Both the position numbers and the translations under genes were made by a program. Positions 9,687-17,737 of a stretch of DNA of 64,000 nucleotides are shown piece by piece. The notes under the pieces are model-generated. The model searched no databases, was not told where the DNA came from, and saw nothing but the letters and a program-made list of their open reading frames with translations. Location of the stretch: assembly GCF_029813835.1 (NCBI RefSeq), contig NZ_JARVKV010000024.1, positions 1 to 64,000 on the forward strand, read 5' to 3'. Positions within the stretch are counted from its first letter, which is position 1; each line of letters opens with the position of its first letter. The DNA is from Streptomyces sp. DH37. GTDB taxonomy: Bacteria; Actinomycetota; Actinomycetes; Streptomycetales; Streptomycetaceae.

Positions 9687-9813
9687 GGCGTCAGCCAGGG
9701 TACGCCCGGGGGCGGCCGGGCGAGCCGGGGGGTGCCCCGGGCCGGGACCGGAACCGGAGGCGGGACCGGGGACAGGCCCGGGACGGGCCGGAGACCAGGT
9801 CCGGGCGTGCGCC

Positions 9814-10431
9814 TCAGCCGGTGCGCGGACTGAGCAGCGGCATCATCACCTGGTCCACGACGTCGACGATGTCGGCCTCCTCCAGCGGGGCCCCGGCGGT
9901 CTTGTGCCGGTACATCATGATGGCGGGCACCACGTCCACGATCAGGTCGCCCGTGGCGTCGGGCCTGACCTCGCCGCGTTCGATGCCGCGCCGCACCACC
10001 TCGCCGATCATCCGCTTGCCGGGCTCCAGCACCCTGCCGACGATGAGACCGATGAAGCGCTCGGCCTCGGTCCGGTCGCACTCGTCCAGCACGGCCCGCA
10101 GCGCGCAGCCGCTCGGGGAGTACATCGCCTCCCGCATCCGCCCGCACAGCTGGACGAGGTCCTCGCGCAGACTGCCGCAGTCCGGCAGCTCCTGGGGACC
10201 GGGCAGCGCGGCCCGCAGGGCGTCGGCCACCAGCTCGCTCTTGGAGGGCCAGCGGCGGTAGACGGCCGCCTTGCCGGTGCGGGCCCGGGCCGCGACCCCC
10301 TCCATGGTCAGCCCCGTCCATCCGGCGCTGCCCAGCTGCTCGAGCGTCGCGTCGAGGATCGCCCGCTCCAGTTCGGGGCCCCGGCGGCGCGCCCCCGGTG
10401 CTCCCGTTTCCGCGTTGCGCGAAGTGGCCAT
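9814..10431 (-). CDS. TetR-family repressor of the adjacent MFS pump
   Basis: The 205-aa protein has the N-terminal TetR helix-turn-helix (GLTMEGVAARARTGKAAVYRRWPSKSELVADAL, about residues 33-66) and a helical ligand-binding C-terminal domain with FIGLIVGRVLEPGKRMIGEVVRRGIERGEVRPD. It is transcribed divergently from a DHA2 efflux transporter, and the 194-bp gap holds two matching operators that overlap the pump promoter. The standard reading is ligand-relieved repression of both genes. The inducer is not predictable from sequence. Confidence 0.92.
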   Translation of the reverse strand: MATSRNAETGAPGARRRGPELERAILDATLEQLGSAGWTGLTMEGVAARARTGKAAVYRRWPSKSELVADALRAALPGPQELPDCGSLREDLVQLCGRMREAMYSPSGCALRAVLDECDRTEAERFIGLIVGRVLEPGKRMIGEVVRRGIERGEVRPDATGDLIVDVVPAIMMYRHKTAGAPLEEADIVDVVDQVMMPLLSPRTG

Positions 10432-10520
10432 GTCCGTCTCTCCGTCGGTCCTCGTCGTCCACGGGGGATCCGGCGGCCCGTCCGGCGCGCCACCGGCCGG
10501 CGGGTCCGCGAGCGCGATCC

Positions 10521-10544
10521 CTAGTGAACGCTTGCGTTCCCTAG
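10521..10544. promoter_or_regulatory. TetR operator 1
   Basis: CTAGTGAACG and CGTTCCCTAG are inverted around the four-base spacer CTTG, with one mismatch in ten. The site covers the putative -35 hexamer TTGCGT (10532-10537) of the MFS gene. Confidence 0.75.
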
Positions 10545-10561
10545 TCGACTCTCACTAGGGT
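10532..10561 (+). promoter_or_regulatory. Putative promoter of the MFS efflux gene
   Basis: TTGCGT (10532-10537), an 18-base spacer and TAGGGT (10556-10561) resemble a streptomycete housekeeping promoter. Its -35 lies in operator 1 and its start point would fall next to operator 2, which fits repression. Confidence 0.5.
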
Positions 10562-10567
10562 GATGGG

Positions 10568-10593
10568 AACAGTGAACGGCCGCGTTCACTGTT
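10568..10593. promoter_or_regulatory. TetR operator 2
   Basis: AACAGTGAACG and CGTTCACTGTT are perfect 11-bp inverted arms around GCCG. The AGTGAACG core is shared with operator 1, and the two centres are 48 bp apart. Confidence 0.8.
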
Positions 10594-10625
10594 TCTCAAG
10601 TGGGGGAATCAGGGGGATTTCACAC

Positions 10626-12182
10626 GTGGCGACCTCTCATCCGGCTGTCGATCGGAAAGAACCGCACGTCCGCGAGCGGCAGGCACGGCGCGGCGTCGCG
10701 CTGTTCGTGATCGCCGCCTGCCAGCTCATGGTGGTGCTCGACGCCACCATCGTGAACATCGCGCTTCCGCACATCAGGGAAGCGCTCGACTTCTCGACCG
10801 CGGGCCTGTCCTGGGTGGTCACGTCCTACACCCTCACCTTCGGCGGTCTGCTGCTGCTCGGCGGCAGGGCCGGCGACATCCTGGGGCGGCGCCGGGTCTT
10901 CACGGCCGGTGTCCTGCTCTTCGTCGTGGCCTCCCTGCTGGGCGGACTGGCGCAGGAGCCCTGGCAACTGCTCCTGGCGCGGGCGCTGCAGGGCGCGGGC
11001 GGCGCGATCGCCTCGCCCACCGCCCTGGCCCTGGTCGCGACCACCTTCCCCGAAGGACCCGAGCGCAACCGGGCGTTCGGCGTGTTCGCGGCCGTCTCGG
11101 CGGGCGGCGGCGCCATCGGGCTGCTCGCGGGCGGCATGCTCACCGAGTGGCTGAGCTGGCGCTGGGTGATGTTCGTCAACGTTCCCATCGGCATCCTGAT
11201 CGCGGTGCTCGCCCCGCTGTACATCGCGGAGTCGCGGCGCCATCCGGGCCGTTTCGACATCACCGGCGCGCTGACCTCCACCACGGGTGTGGCCTCCCTC
11301 GTCTACGGGTTCGTCCGGGCCGCCGAGGAGGGATGGCGCGACGGGGTGACCCTCGGGGCCTTCGGCGCGGCCGTCGTGCTGCTGGCGGCGTTCGTCCTCA
11401 ACGAGTCCCGCGTCGGCGACCCGATCACACCTCTGCGGATGTTCGCCGACCGCAACCGCTCCGGCACGTACCTGATCATGCTCAGCCTGGCCGCGGCGAT
11501 GTTCGGGATGTTCTTCTTCATCGTGCTGTTCGTCCAGGACGTGCTGGGTTACTCCCCGATCACCGCGGGGCTCGCCTTCCTTCCTGTGACCGTCGCCATC
11601 GTGGCGGGAGCGGGCGTCTCGCAGCGGCTGCTGCCCACGGTCGGCCCCAAGCCGTTCATGGTGGCCGGCTCCCTCATCGCCGGCGTCGGCATGGCCTGGC
11701 TGACGTTCGTCGATCCGGACAGCGGCTACCTGGACGGCGTGCTGGGACCGATGCTGTTCTTCGGCTTCGGCATGGGGCTGAACTTCGTGACCCTGACGCT
11801 CACCGCCGTCTCCGGGGTCGCCCAGCACGAGGCCGGGGCGGCCTCCGGTCTGCTCAACGCCACCCAGCAGGTGGGCGGCTCGCTCGGTCTGTCCATCCTG
11901 ATGACCGTCTTCGGCACCGCGAGCCGCGAGGAGGCCGAGAAGCGGATACCCGACTTCATGGCCGAGGCGTCACCGGAGCAGCGGGCCGAGTTCGCCAGGA
12001 CGCACGAACTGCCCGACCCGTGGGGCGACGCGGTGCTGGCCCAGGGGATGTCCACCGCCTTCGCCGCGTCGGCCGCGCTGGTCGCGCTCGCCCTGCTCAC
12101 CGCCGTGCTGGTGATACGGGTCCGCAGAAGTGACCTGGAGGCTCTCAACGGGGCGGCGGGCGCGGGAGGACCCGCCGCCTGA
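10626..12182 (+). CDS. MFS efflux transporter, DHA2 family (14 TM)
   Basis: This is a drug:H+ antiporter-2 type membrane exporter of 518 aa. The DHA2 hallmark VLDATIVNIALPHIREAL is in the first transmembrane helix, followed by the motif A loop LLLGGRAGDILGRRRVF and motif C-like GGAIGLLAGGMLTEWLSWRWVMFVNVPIG. Hydrophobic segments continue to the C-terminus, consistent with 14 helices. GTG at 10626 is preferred because AGGGGG lies eight bases upstream; an in-frame ATG at 10560 has no ribosome site and lies in operator DNA. Expression is probably controlled by the divergent TetR gene. The substrate is unknown. Confidence 0.93.
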   Translation: MATSHPAVDRKEPHVRERQARRGVALFVIAACQLMVVLDATIVNIALPHIREALDFSTAGLSWVVTSYTLTFGGLLLLGGRAGDILGRRRVFTAGVLLFVVASLLGGLAQEPWQLLLARALQGAGGAIASPTALALVATTFPEGPERNRAFGVFAAVSAGGGAIGLLAGGMLTEWLSWRWVMFVNVPIGILIAVLAPLYIAESRRHPGRFDITGALTSTTGVASLVYGFVRAAEEGWRDGVTLGAFGAAVVLLAAFVLNESRVGDPITPLRMFADRNRSGTYLIMLSLAAAMFGMFFFIVLFVQDVLGYSPITAGLAFLPVTVAIVAGAGVSQRLLPTVGPKPFMVAGSLIAGVGMAWLTFVDPDSGYLDGVLGPMLFFGFGMGLNFVTLTLTAVSGVAQHEAGAASGLLNATQQVGGSLGLSILMTVFGTASREEAEKRIPDFMAEASPEQRAEFARTHELPDPWGDAVLAQGMSTAFAASAALVALALLTAVLVIRVRRSDLEALNGAAGAGGPAA

Positions 12183-12198
12183 CCGGGAGCCGGGGAGG

Positions 12199-12239
12199 GG
12201 GTCGGGTCCGCCGCTCAGTACGAGTCGCGGACCCGACCC
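12199..12239. terminator. Hairpin terminator, MFS gene / DUF4173 gene
   Basis: Perfect 13-bp arms (12199-12211 and 12227-12239) flank a 15-base loop between two convergent genes. The right arm overlaps the last codons of the minus-strand membrane-protein gene. Confidence 0.7.
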
Positions 12240-14026
12240 TCCCGGTCCACCTGTCCGCAGGGACCGCCGCTCCGGTCGCCGCTCCGGTCGCCGGGGAGAC
12301 CGACGGAGCGGTCGACGGGGCGGTCGGCGAGCACCGAACGGGCCCGCGCCTCCCCGTAACTGGTCGCGTACCAGGGCTCGTCACCGCCGAGGACGTCGTC
12401 GGCGATGTGGCGCAGGGCGCAGGAGCGCTGGGGTTCGGGCAGGCCGTCCAGGGCCGGCACGGCGTCGGCGGAGAGGTCCTGGAGGTACTCCAGATCGATC
12501 TTCCCGGTGCGCTCGAAGCGCCGGACGTTCTGCTCCGCGACCAGCGCGTCCGGTGAGACGAGCCCGAAGCACAGCACGGCGGCGCCGGCGCTCGCCACGA
12601 CCGCGCGGGGCAGCAGGCGCGCGCCGAACACCCCGGCCGCCATGATCAGCACCACGACGAGGCCGAGCCACAGCTCGATCCCGGCCACGGACACCCTCAG
12701 CCTGGTCAGGCCGTACGCGTCGACGTACAGATCCATGCGGCGCAGCGCCGAGAGCACCACGACGAGGGTCAGTGCGCAGAGGGTGCCCAGCACGGCACGG
12801 ACCAGCGTGCGGTCGCGGGCCGCGCCGCGCGGCGCCCAGCGCAGGGCCAGCGCGATCACGACGAGGGTCAGGAGGGTGGCGGTCAGCAGTTGCCAGAAGC
12901 CCTGGCGGGCGTACTCGGCGTAGGTCAGCCCCGTCTCGTCGAGCACCTTGTCGTAGCCGCCGAAGAGAACGGTGAGCTGGATGGCGATGAAGACGGCGAA
13001 CAGCGCGTTCAGCACGATCAGGGGAAGCGCCCACTCCACGCGCCCCCGGGGCCGCCCCGGGCCGCCCTCGACGCGGTCCCAGCGCCAGGGGGCCGCGGCG
13101 GTGCGGGCCGCTCCCAGCGCGCCCGCCACTCCCAGGACGAACAGGACGGCGTGCAGCGGCCCGTCCGACACCGAGGTCTCGGGCACCAGCCCGGTCAGCA
13201 GGTCCGCGAAGGCCGCGTCCGCCCCCGCGAACAGCGCGCCGAAGACGACCAGCAGCACGACGGCGACGCCGCCCGTCCGGATGACGGGCCACCAGCGGTC
13301 GCGCGAGCCGTCCGCCCGCTCCCGCAGCCCGCGCCAGGCCCAGACGGCCCCGGGCAGGACCTCGCCGAGCACCCCGGCACAGCCGAGCAGCACGCCGCGC
13401 CAGGTGCGGGTTCCGTGCAGCGCCAGCGAGCCCGCCGCGAGCGCGGCCGTCAGCGCCAGGAAGGTCGGCCACCCCGCGTCCCGCAGCGCGGGCACCAGCA
13501 GCAGCGCCAGCCCGCCCACGGCCCACACCAGCGACCACAGGTGGATCCGGCGCCCCGCGGCCCGGCCGGCCAGGTACGCGGCGAGGGCCGCCGGCAGGGC
13601 GACCAGCAGCACGTTGATCCCCAGACCGTCGCCGAGCAGCAGCCCGGCCAGCGCCCCGGTGGCCAGCACCGCCCAGACGGTGGCCCAGCCGATCGGCGCG
13701 GGCTCCTCCGGCCGCGCCGCCGTCACCCAGGCGGGCGGAGGCGGAGGCTCGTACGCGGTCCAGGACGACGCGCCGTGCCGTGCCCTCGGGGACCGTTCGC
13801 CCGGGGCGGTCCGCCGCGCCGTGTGCGCGGGCGCCTCGGGCGGCCCGGCGTCCTTCGGCGCGGTGTCCTTCGGCGCGGCACCCTCCGGTGCGGTGTCCCC
13901 CGGCCCGGCTCCCTCCGACACGGTGTCCCCCGGCGCGGCGTCCTCCGACACGGCCTCCTTCGGCGTCGTGCCCTTCGTGCCCTTCGCCCCCTCCGCCGCG
14001 GGCGCGCCGAACGGCTGGTCGGACAT
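12215..14026 (-). CDS. Polytopic membrane protein, DUF4153/DUF4173 type
   Basis: The 603-aa protein begins with about 110 disordered Pro/Ala/Glu-rich residues made of degenerate short repeats (GDTVSEGAGPGDTAPEGAAPKDTA). About twelve hydrophobic helices follow, and the C-terminus is a soluble tail of about 110 residues. The family signature is the segment with LTYAEYARQGFWQLLTATLLTLVVIALA, followed by YVDAYGLTRLRVSVAGIELWLG. The function of this family is not established; it is common in actinobacterial and firmicute membranes. The ATG at 14026 begins MSDQPFGAPAAEGAK with GAGGGGGACTC just upstream. It appears to be monocistronic. Confidence 0.8.
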   Translation of the reverse strand: MSDQPFGAPAAEGAKGTKGTTPKEAVSEDAAPGDTVSEGAGPGDTAPEGAAPKDTAPKDAGPPEAPAHTARRTAPGERSPRARHGASSWTAYEPPPPPAWVTAARPEEPAPIGWATVWAVLATGALAGLLLGDGLGINVLLVALPAALAAYLAGRAAGRRIHLWSLVWAVGGLALLLVPALRDAGWPTFLALTAALAAGSLALHGTRTWRGVLLGCAGVLGEVLPGAVWAWRGLRERADGSRDRWWPVIRTGGVAVVLLVVFGALFAGADAAFADLLTGLVPETSVSDGPLHAVLFVLGVAGALGAARTAAAPWRWDRVEGGPGRPRGRVEWALPLIVLNALFAVFIAIQLTVLFGGYDKVLDETGLTYAEYARQGFWQLLTATLLTLVVIALALRWAPRGAARDRTLVRAVLGTLCALTLVVVLSALRRMDLYVDAYGLTRLRVSVAGIELWLGLVVVLIMAAGVFGARLLPRAVVASAGAAVLCFGLVSPDALVAEQNVRRFERTGKIDLEYLQDLSADAVPALDGLPEPQRSCALRHIADDVLGGDEPWYATSYGEARARSVLADRPVDRSVGLPGDRSGDRSGGPCGQVDREGRVRDSY

Positions 14027-14238
14027 GAGTCCCCCTCCCCCACCACGGCTTCCCCACCGCCTCGCGGTGATCAGCGCGATGACTCGGGCGCCACCGTAGT
14101 GCGCCCCCGGCGCGCACACGCACCCGAGGCGCCGCTCTGTGACACAGCGGTGACAGGGTCGGACCGGCGCACGCGGCCGGGCGCACGCCCGGAGCCGCCG
14201 GGGCCGGCCCGCCGCGGCCTCAACCCCTCACGAGCCCC

Positions 14239-14961
14239 TCACGGGACCCTGCCGGGACGCCCGCGGACCCCCGACATGCCGTACGTCTCCCCGGACTCCC
14301 CCGCGTACGGCCCGGCGTACGACTCGGGGGTGCACCAGCGTTCGAACGGCCGGTCCAGGTGGTAGCGCCCGTCCGACCCCAGCAGCAGGGCCCGCATCTC
14401 CCCGTTGCCCGGGTTCGACAGCGACTCGAACTCGGCGACCGTCCAGTGCAGCCACCGCATGCAGAACAGCCGCATGGTCAGCCCGTGCGTCACCAGCAGC
14501 ACGTTCGGCGGGTGGTCGGGCGACTCGAAACTGCGCCACAGGCTCTCCAGGAAGGCCCCGACCCGGTCGTAGACGTCCGCGCCCGACTCCCCCTGCGCGA
14601 AGCGGTAGAAGAAGTGGCCGTACGCGTCGCGCGACGCCTTCTGCCGCCGTACGTCCTCGCGGTCCTGCCAGTTCCCCCAGTCCTGCTCGCGCAGCCTGGG
14701 CTCCTCGCGCACCCGCACCCGCGTCGGGTCCAGGCGCAGCGCGCGGAAGGTCTGGTGGGCGCGGCGGTACGGCGAGACGTAGGCCGAGACGTGCTCGTCG
14801 CCGAAGAGCGCCCGCAGCCGCTCCCCCACCGCCTCGGCCTGCCGGAATCCGCGCTCGGTGAGGCTCAGGGCGTGGTCGGGCACCCGCTCGTAGACCGAGT
14901 CGTCGAAGTTTCCCTCCGACTCGCCGTGCCGGACCAGGACGATGCGCCGGGGTCGTGCCAT
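14239..14961 (-). CDS. Histidine phosphatase family protein
   Basis: This 240-aa protein belongs to the phosphoglycerate-mutase-like histidine phosphatases. The catalytic RHGESEGN motif is at about residues 11-18, so the nucleophilic His is intact, and the second catalytic His is in LLVTHGLTMRLF. EQDWGNWQ and YGHFFYRFAQGESGADVYDRV are typical of the broad-specificity phosphatase branch rather than glycolytic mutase. There is no membrane segment. The physiological substrate cannot be assigned. It stands alone between the DUF4173 gene and a YdbC-like gene, all on the minus strand. Confidence 0.9.
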   Translation of the reverse strand: MARPRRIVLVRHGESEGNFDDSVYERVPDHALSLTERGFRQAEAVGERLRALFGDEHVSAYVSPYRRAHQTFRALRLDPTRVRVREEPRLREQDWGNWQDREDVRRQKASRDAYGHFFYRFAQGESGADVYDRVGAFLESLWRSFESPDHPPNVLLVTHGLTMRLFCMRWLHWTVAEFESLSNPGNGEMRALLLGSDGRYHLDRPFERWCTPESYAGPYAGESGETYGMSGVRGRPGRVP

Positions 14962-15089
14962 GTGCCCACCCTAGGCGTGCGCGGGCCCCGCGGCCCAACC
15001 AGCCCGGCGGCGGACCCGGCGGCGGGTCGCACCGGCGCCGTCCCGCACCGGTTTCAGGCCCTGCACCGGTCCCAGGCCCTGCGCCGGTC

Positions 15090-15698
15090 TCAGACGGTCC
15101 ACCCCGGCTCGAGGTCGATCACGTCCCCGTCGACGGCCGCGACATCGGCCCCCAGCTGGGCGCGGAGCGCCAGTCGCTCGATCCGCTCCGTGCGGTACTT
15201 GCCGTGCTCCGCGGCCGAGTCCCACATCGACAGCACCAGGAACTCGTCCTCGGCCTGCGCCTGCGCGAAGACCCCCCGCAGCATCCCGGGCGATCCGGCC
15301 ATGGCCGGGTTCCACACCTTCTCCTGCATCAGGGTGTAGTGCTCGATGCGCTCCCTCCGCACCCGGCAGTGGGCGACGCGCAGCAGGTCGGCGTCCGTGA
15401 ACTGCGGCCGGAACCCCACCTTCACGTCGAAGCGGTACTCGAAGAGGCGGGTCTGGGCGCCCTTGTAGGTGCCGTTCTGCGAGGCCGCCAGCCGATCGTG
15501 GGAGCGTGCCATGAACGAGTCGTAGAAGGCGCGGCTCTCCCAGAAGCCGAAGAGGTGCGCCACACCCGGCCGGGAACGGCTCCAACCGCCGCCCTGAGCG
15601 CGGAAGCCCGGCTCGCCGAGCAGGCCCGCCCACTTCCGCTGCCCCCGCTCGAAGCCGCGTCGGTCGACCACCGTGCACCGCATCCACTTGACCAGCAC
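15090..15698 (-). CDS. YdbC-like protein with dimeric alpha/beta-barrel repeats
   Basis: The 202-aa product resembles the YdbC/DUF4937 proteins, with ABM-like ferredoxin folds. The N-terminal half (VLVKWMRCTVVDRRGFERGQRKWAGL, HLFGFWESRAFYDSFMARSHD) and the C-terminal half (RRERIEHYTLMQEKVWNPAMAG, FLVLSMWDSAAEHGKYRTERIERLALRAQ) look like two copies of the fold. Such domains often act as monooxygenase-like or degradative small-molecule proteins, but no activity is shown for this group. I take GTG at 15698; no obvious ribosome site is present, so the transcript may be close to leaderless. Confidence 0.78.
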   Translation of the reverse strand: MLVKWMRCTVVDRRGFERGQRKWAGLLGEPGFRAQGGGWSRSRPGVAHLFGFWESRAFYDSFMARSHDRLAASQNGTYKGAQTRLFEYRFDVKVGFRPQFTDADLLRVAHCRVRRERIEHYTLMQEKVWNPAMAGSPGMLRGVFAQAQAEDEFLVLSMWDSAAEHGKYRTERIERLALRAQLGADVAAVDGDVIDLEPGWTV

Positions 15699-15898
15699 CG
15701 CGCCATCGTACGGCCATATCGGTGGCTGATCGCATGGCTCGTCACGGACCGGATCCGACGGGAGTGAGGCGCCCGGCCCCCTGTTCGACCCCCGCCGGAG
15801 GCTGCCGTCGGCGCGGAGCCGGGGGGAGGCACGCGTCCTCACCTCCCGCACAGGGGCGGACGCGCCGCCGGCCGCCCCCCGGCCCGCCCGCGGCCGGC

Positions 15899-16729
15899 TC
15901 AGCGCCCCGCGCCGGTCCGGGCGGCCAGGTACTCGTCGTAGGTGACGCGCCCCACCTCGCGTCCCGGCGCCAGATGGCCGCCCGCGCGGTAGCCGCGGAA
16001 GATCTTCCCCGGCAGCCTCAGCGGCAGCACCGGACGGCGCCGGCCGCGCGCCCGCAGCGTCGTCCGCGTCAGCTCCGCGTGGTCGCGCACCTGCGGCCCG
16101 CCCATGTCGGGCACCCGGCCGGCGGGCTCCCCGGCCGCCAGCTCCACGAGGCGGTCGGCCACCTCCGCCGCGTCGACCGGCTGGAAGCGCACCCCGGCGA
16201 ACGCCACGGCCACCGGCAGCCGGCGCTGCGCGTCGACGGTCCCGGCGATCAGGTCGTGGAACTGGGTGGCCCGCAGAACGGTCCAGGGCAGCCCCGACTC
16301 CTCCACGACCCGTTCGGCCTCCAGCTTGGCCCGGTAGTAGGGGAGCGGCACCCGGTCGACCCCGACGATGGAGACGTGGACCAGGTGCGGACGGCCCCCG
16401 GAGCGGCGCGCGGCGTCGGCCAGGCGGCGGGTCGCGGCCACGTCCCCGCGCCCGGCGGCCGTCGCGCAGTGCACGATCACCGCGGCGCCCGCGACCGCCT
16501 CCTCGATCCCGCTCCCCTTCTCCAGATCGCCGGTCGTCCACTCGTACGGCTCGCGGTCGTCGGCGGGGCGCGGGCGGCGGCTGAGCACGCGTACCGCGCG
16601 CCCGCGCTCCAGCAGCCGCCGCACGACCTGACGGCCCAGCGTGCCGGTGCCGCCGGTCACCAGGACGGGGGCGCCGACCTCTCCTCGGGACTCCACGGGT
16701 TCCACTGTTCGTCCGCCTTTCCGGTTCAC
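15899..16729 (-). CDS. NAD(P)-dependent SDR-type reductase (NmrA-like)
   Basis: This 276-aa atypical short-chain dehydrogenase has the Rossmann signature VLVTGGTGTLGRQVVRRLLERG near the N-terminus, followed by a strand and DLEKGSGIEEAVAGAAVIVHCAT. The active-site tyrosine position is PYYRAKLEAERVVEESGLPWTVLRATQFHD, with YYRAK resembling the YxxxK motif. The remainder is a substrate-binding region with PVDAAEVADRLVELAAG. Proteins of this type are NADPH sensors or ether/quinone reductases. Two GTG starts are possible; I use 16729 with GGAAGGAA upstream, and 16705 also has a weak site. Confidence 0.87.
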   Translation of the reverse strand: MNRKGGRTVEPVESRGEVGAPVLVTGGTGTLGRQVVRRLLERGRAVRVLSRRPRPADDREPYEWTTGDLEKGSGIEEAVAGAAVIVHCATAAGRGDVAATRRLADAARRSGGRPHLVHVSIVGVDRVPLPYYRAKLEAERVVEESGLPWTVLRATQFHDLIAGTVDAQRRLPVAVAFAGVRFQPVDAAEVADRLVELAAGEPAGRVPDMGGPQVRDHAELTRTTLRARGRRRPVLPLRLPGKIFRGYRAGGHLAPGREVGRVTYDEYLAARTGAGR

Positions 16730-16850
16730 GGTGTTCCTTCCACCCGTGGGACGGACGGGCCACCGGCGGATGTGACATCTCACCCGTCCGCCGTCCCGGC
16801 CGGCGAACGCGCCCCTGGCCGAAGGGCACCCGCGGCCCGTGCGCGCGTGA

Positions 16851-16890
16851 TCGCCGCGGGCTCGCCGCGGGCTCGCCGCGGGCTCGCCGC
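16851..16890. repeat. Tandem 11-bp repeat
   Basis: The unit TCGCCGCGGGC is repeated three full times plus seven bases in the divergent region between the SDR gene and the terD-like gene. It looks like slippage-generated filler, though its place in a promoter region could affect expression. Confidence 0.8.
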
Positions 16891-17026
16891 TTCCGCCCGG
16901 CGCGGGGTGCCGCGCGTGGCACCATGGACGAACAGCGCCCGGTCCCGCGGCAGTTGGCCGCACCGGGCGCGGACGTGTCCCGCGGCGGCCCGGTTCCGAG
17001 GGAACCGAGGAAGGGGAGGGAGCCTG

Positions 17027-17557
17027 GTGAGCAGTCTCAACAAGGGGGTCGGCAAGGTCGAGGTGGCGCTGAGGTGGGATCCGAGTCCCTCCGGCGCGCC
17101 GTCCCACGACCTCGACATCGTCGCCGCGACCTACTCGGCGGACGACCCGTACGGCGAGCCGGTGTACCTCGTGCACTTCGACCGGCGCTCACCGGACGGC
17201 ACCATCATCCTCAACAGGGACAGCAGGACCGGCCTGGGCTTCGGCAACGACGAGGTCATGACCGTGGAACTCGAACGCCTGGCCCCCTCGTTCGGCCGCG
17301 TGGTCGTGGGCGTGGCCATCCAGCAGAGCGGGGGGCGCAGGACGTTCGGCGACATAGCGAACACCGGAGTCCGGATCACCGAGGGGTACACCGAGCTGGC
17401 CCGGCACGACTTCTCCGCCGTCTCCGGCGCCACGGCCGCCACCGTCGCGGAGTTCACCCGCAACGGCTCGGGCGCCTGGGAGTTCCGCGAGGACGTCCGC
17501 GGATTCGACACCGACCCGGACTCCTTCGCCCGGCGGATGGGCGCCGTCCCCGCCTGA
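17027..17557 (+). CDS. TerD-family stress protein
   Basis: TerD domains are small calcium-binding beta-sandwich proteins linked to tellurite resistance, phage resistance and cell-surface or stress processes; streptomycetes have many copies. The 176-aa protein shows the family pattern: LNKGVGKVEVALRWDPSP, DLDIVAATYSAD, VHFDRRSPDGTIILNRDSRTG and the acidic GNDEVMTVELERLAP. The Asp-rich loops correspond to the calcium sites. GTG at 17027 is chosen because AAGGGGAGGGAG lies upstream. It is a single gene and no other ter genes are nearby, so it is not part of a complete tellurite operon. Confidence 0.88.
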   Translation: MSSLNKGVGKVEVALRWDPSPSGAPSHDLDIVAATYSADDPYGEPVYLVHFDRRSPDGTIILNRDSRTGLGFGNDEVMTVELERLAPSFGRVVVGVAIQQSGGRRTFGDIANTGVRITEGYTELARHDFSAVSGATAATVAEFTRNGSGAWEFREDVRGFDTDPDSFARRMGAVPA

Positions 17558-17662
17558 CCCGCGCGTTCCCCGCCGCGGCGGGACTCCGTACGGCGGGTTT
17601 CCACCCGGCGGGTTTCCACGCGGCGGCTCGCCGCACCGGGCACGGCACCCGCGCACCGCATG

Positions 17663-17708
17663 CGCCGAGGGCGGTGGAACCGGAAGACCGGCCCCACCGC
17701 CCTCGGCG
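17663..17708. terminator. Bidirectional hairpin terminator, terD-like / nrdJ
   Basis: Perfect 15-bp arms at 17663-17677 and 17694-17708 enclose a 16-base loop that can itself form a CCGG/CCGG mini-stem. It lies between two convergent genes. Confidence 0.8.
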
Positions 17709-17737
17709 GCTGGTTCGCGCCCGCGCGGCGCCCGGGA

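Noticed and set aside
10568..10593. BldD box
   Set aside because: AGTGA and TCACT are present, but the spacing is too wide for BldD and the twin site fits the local TetR protein better.
17027..17557. Tellurite-resistance operon
   Set aside because: A single TerD-family gene without other ter genes; such singletons are common in streptomycetes.
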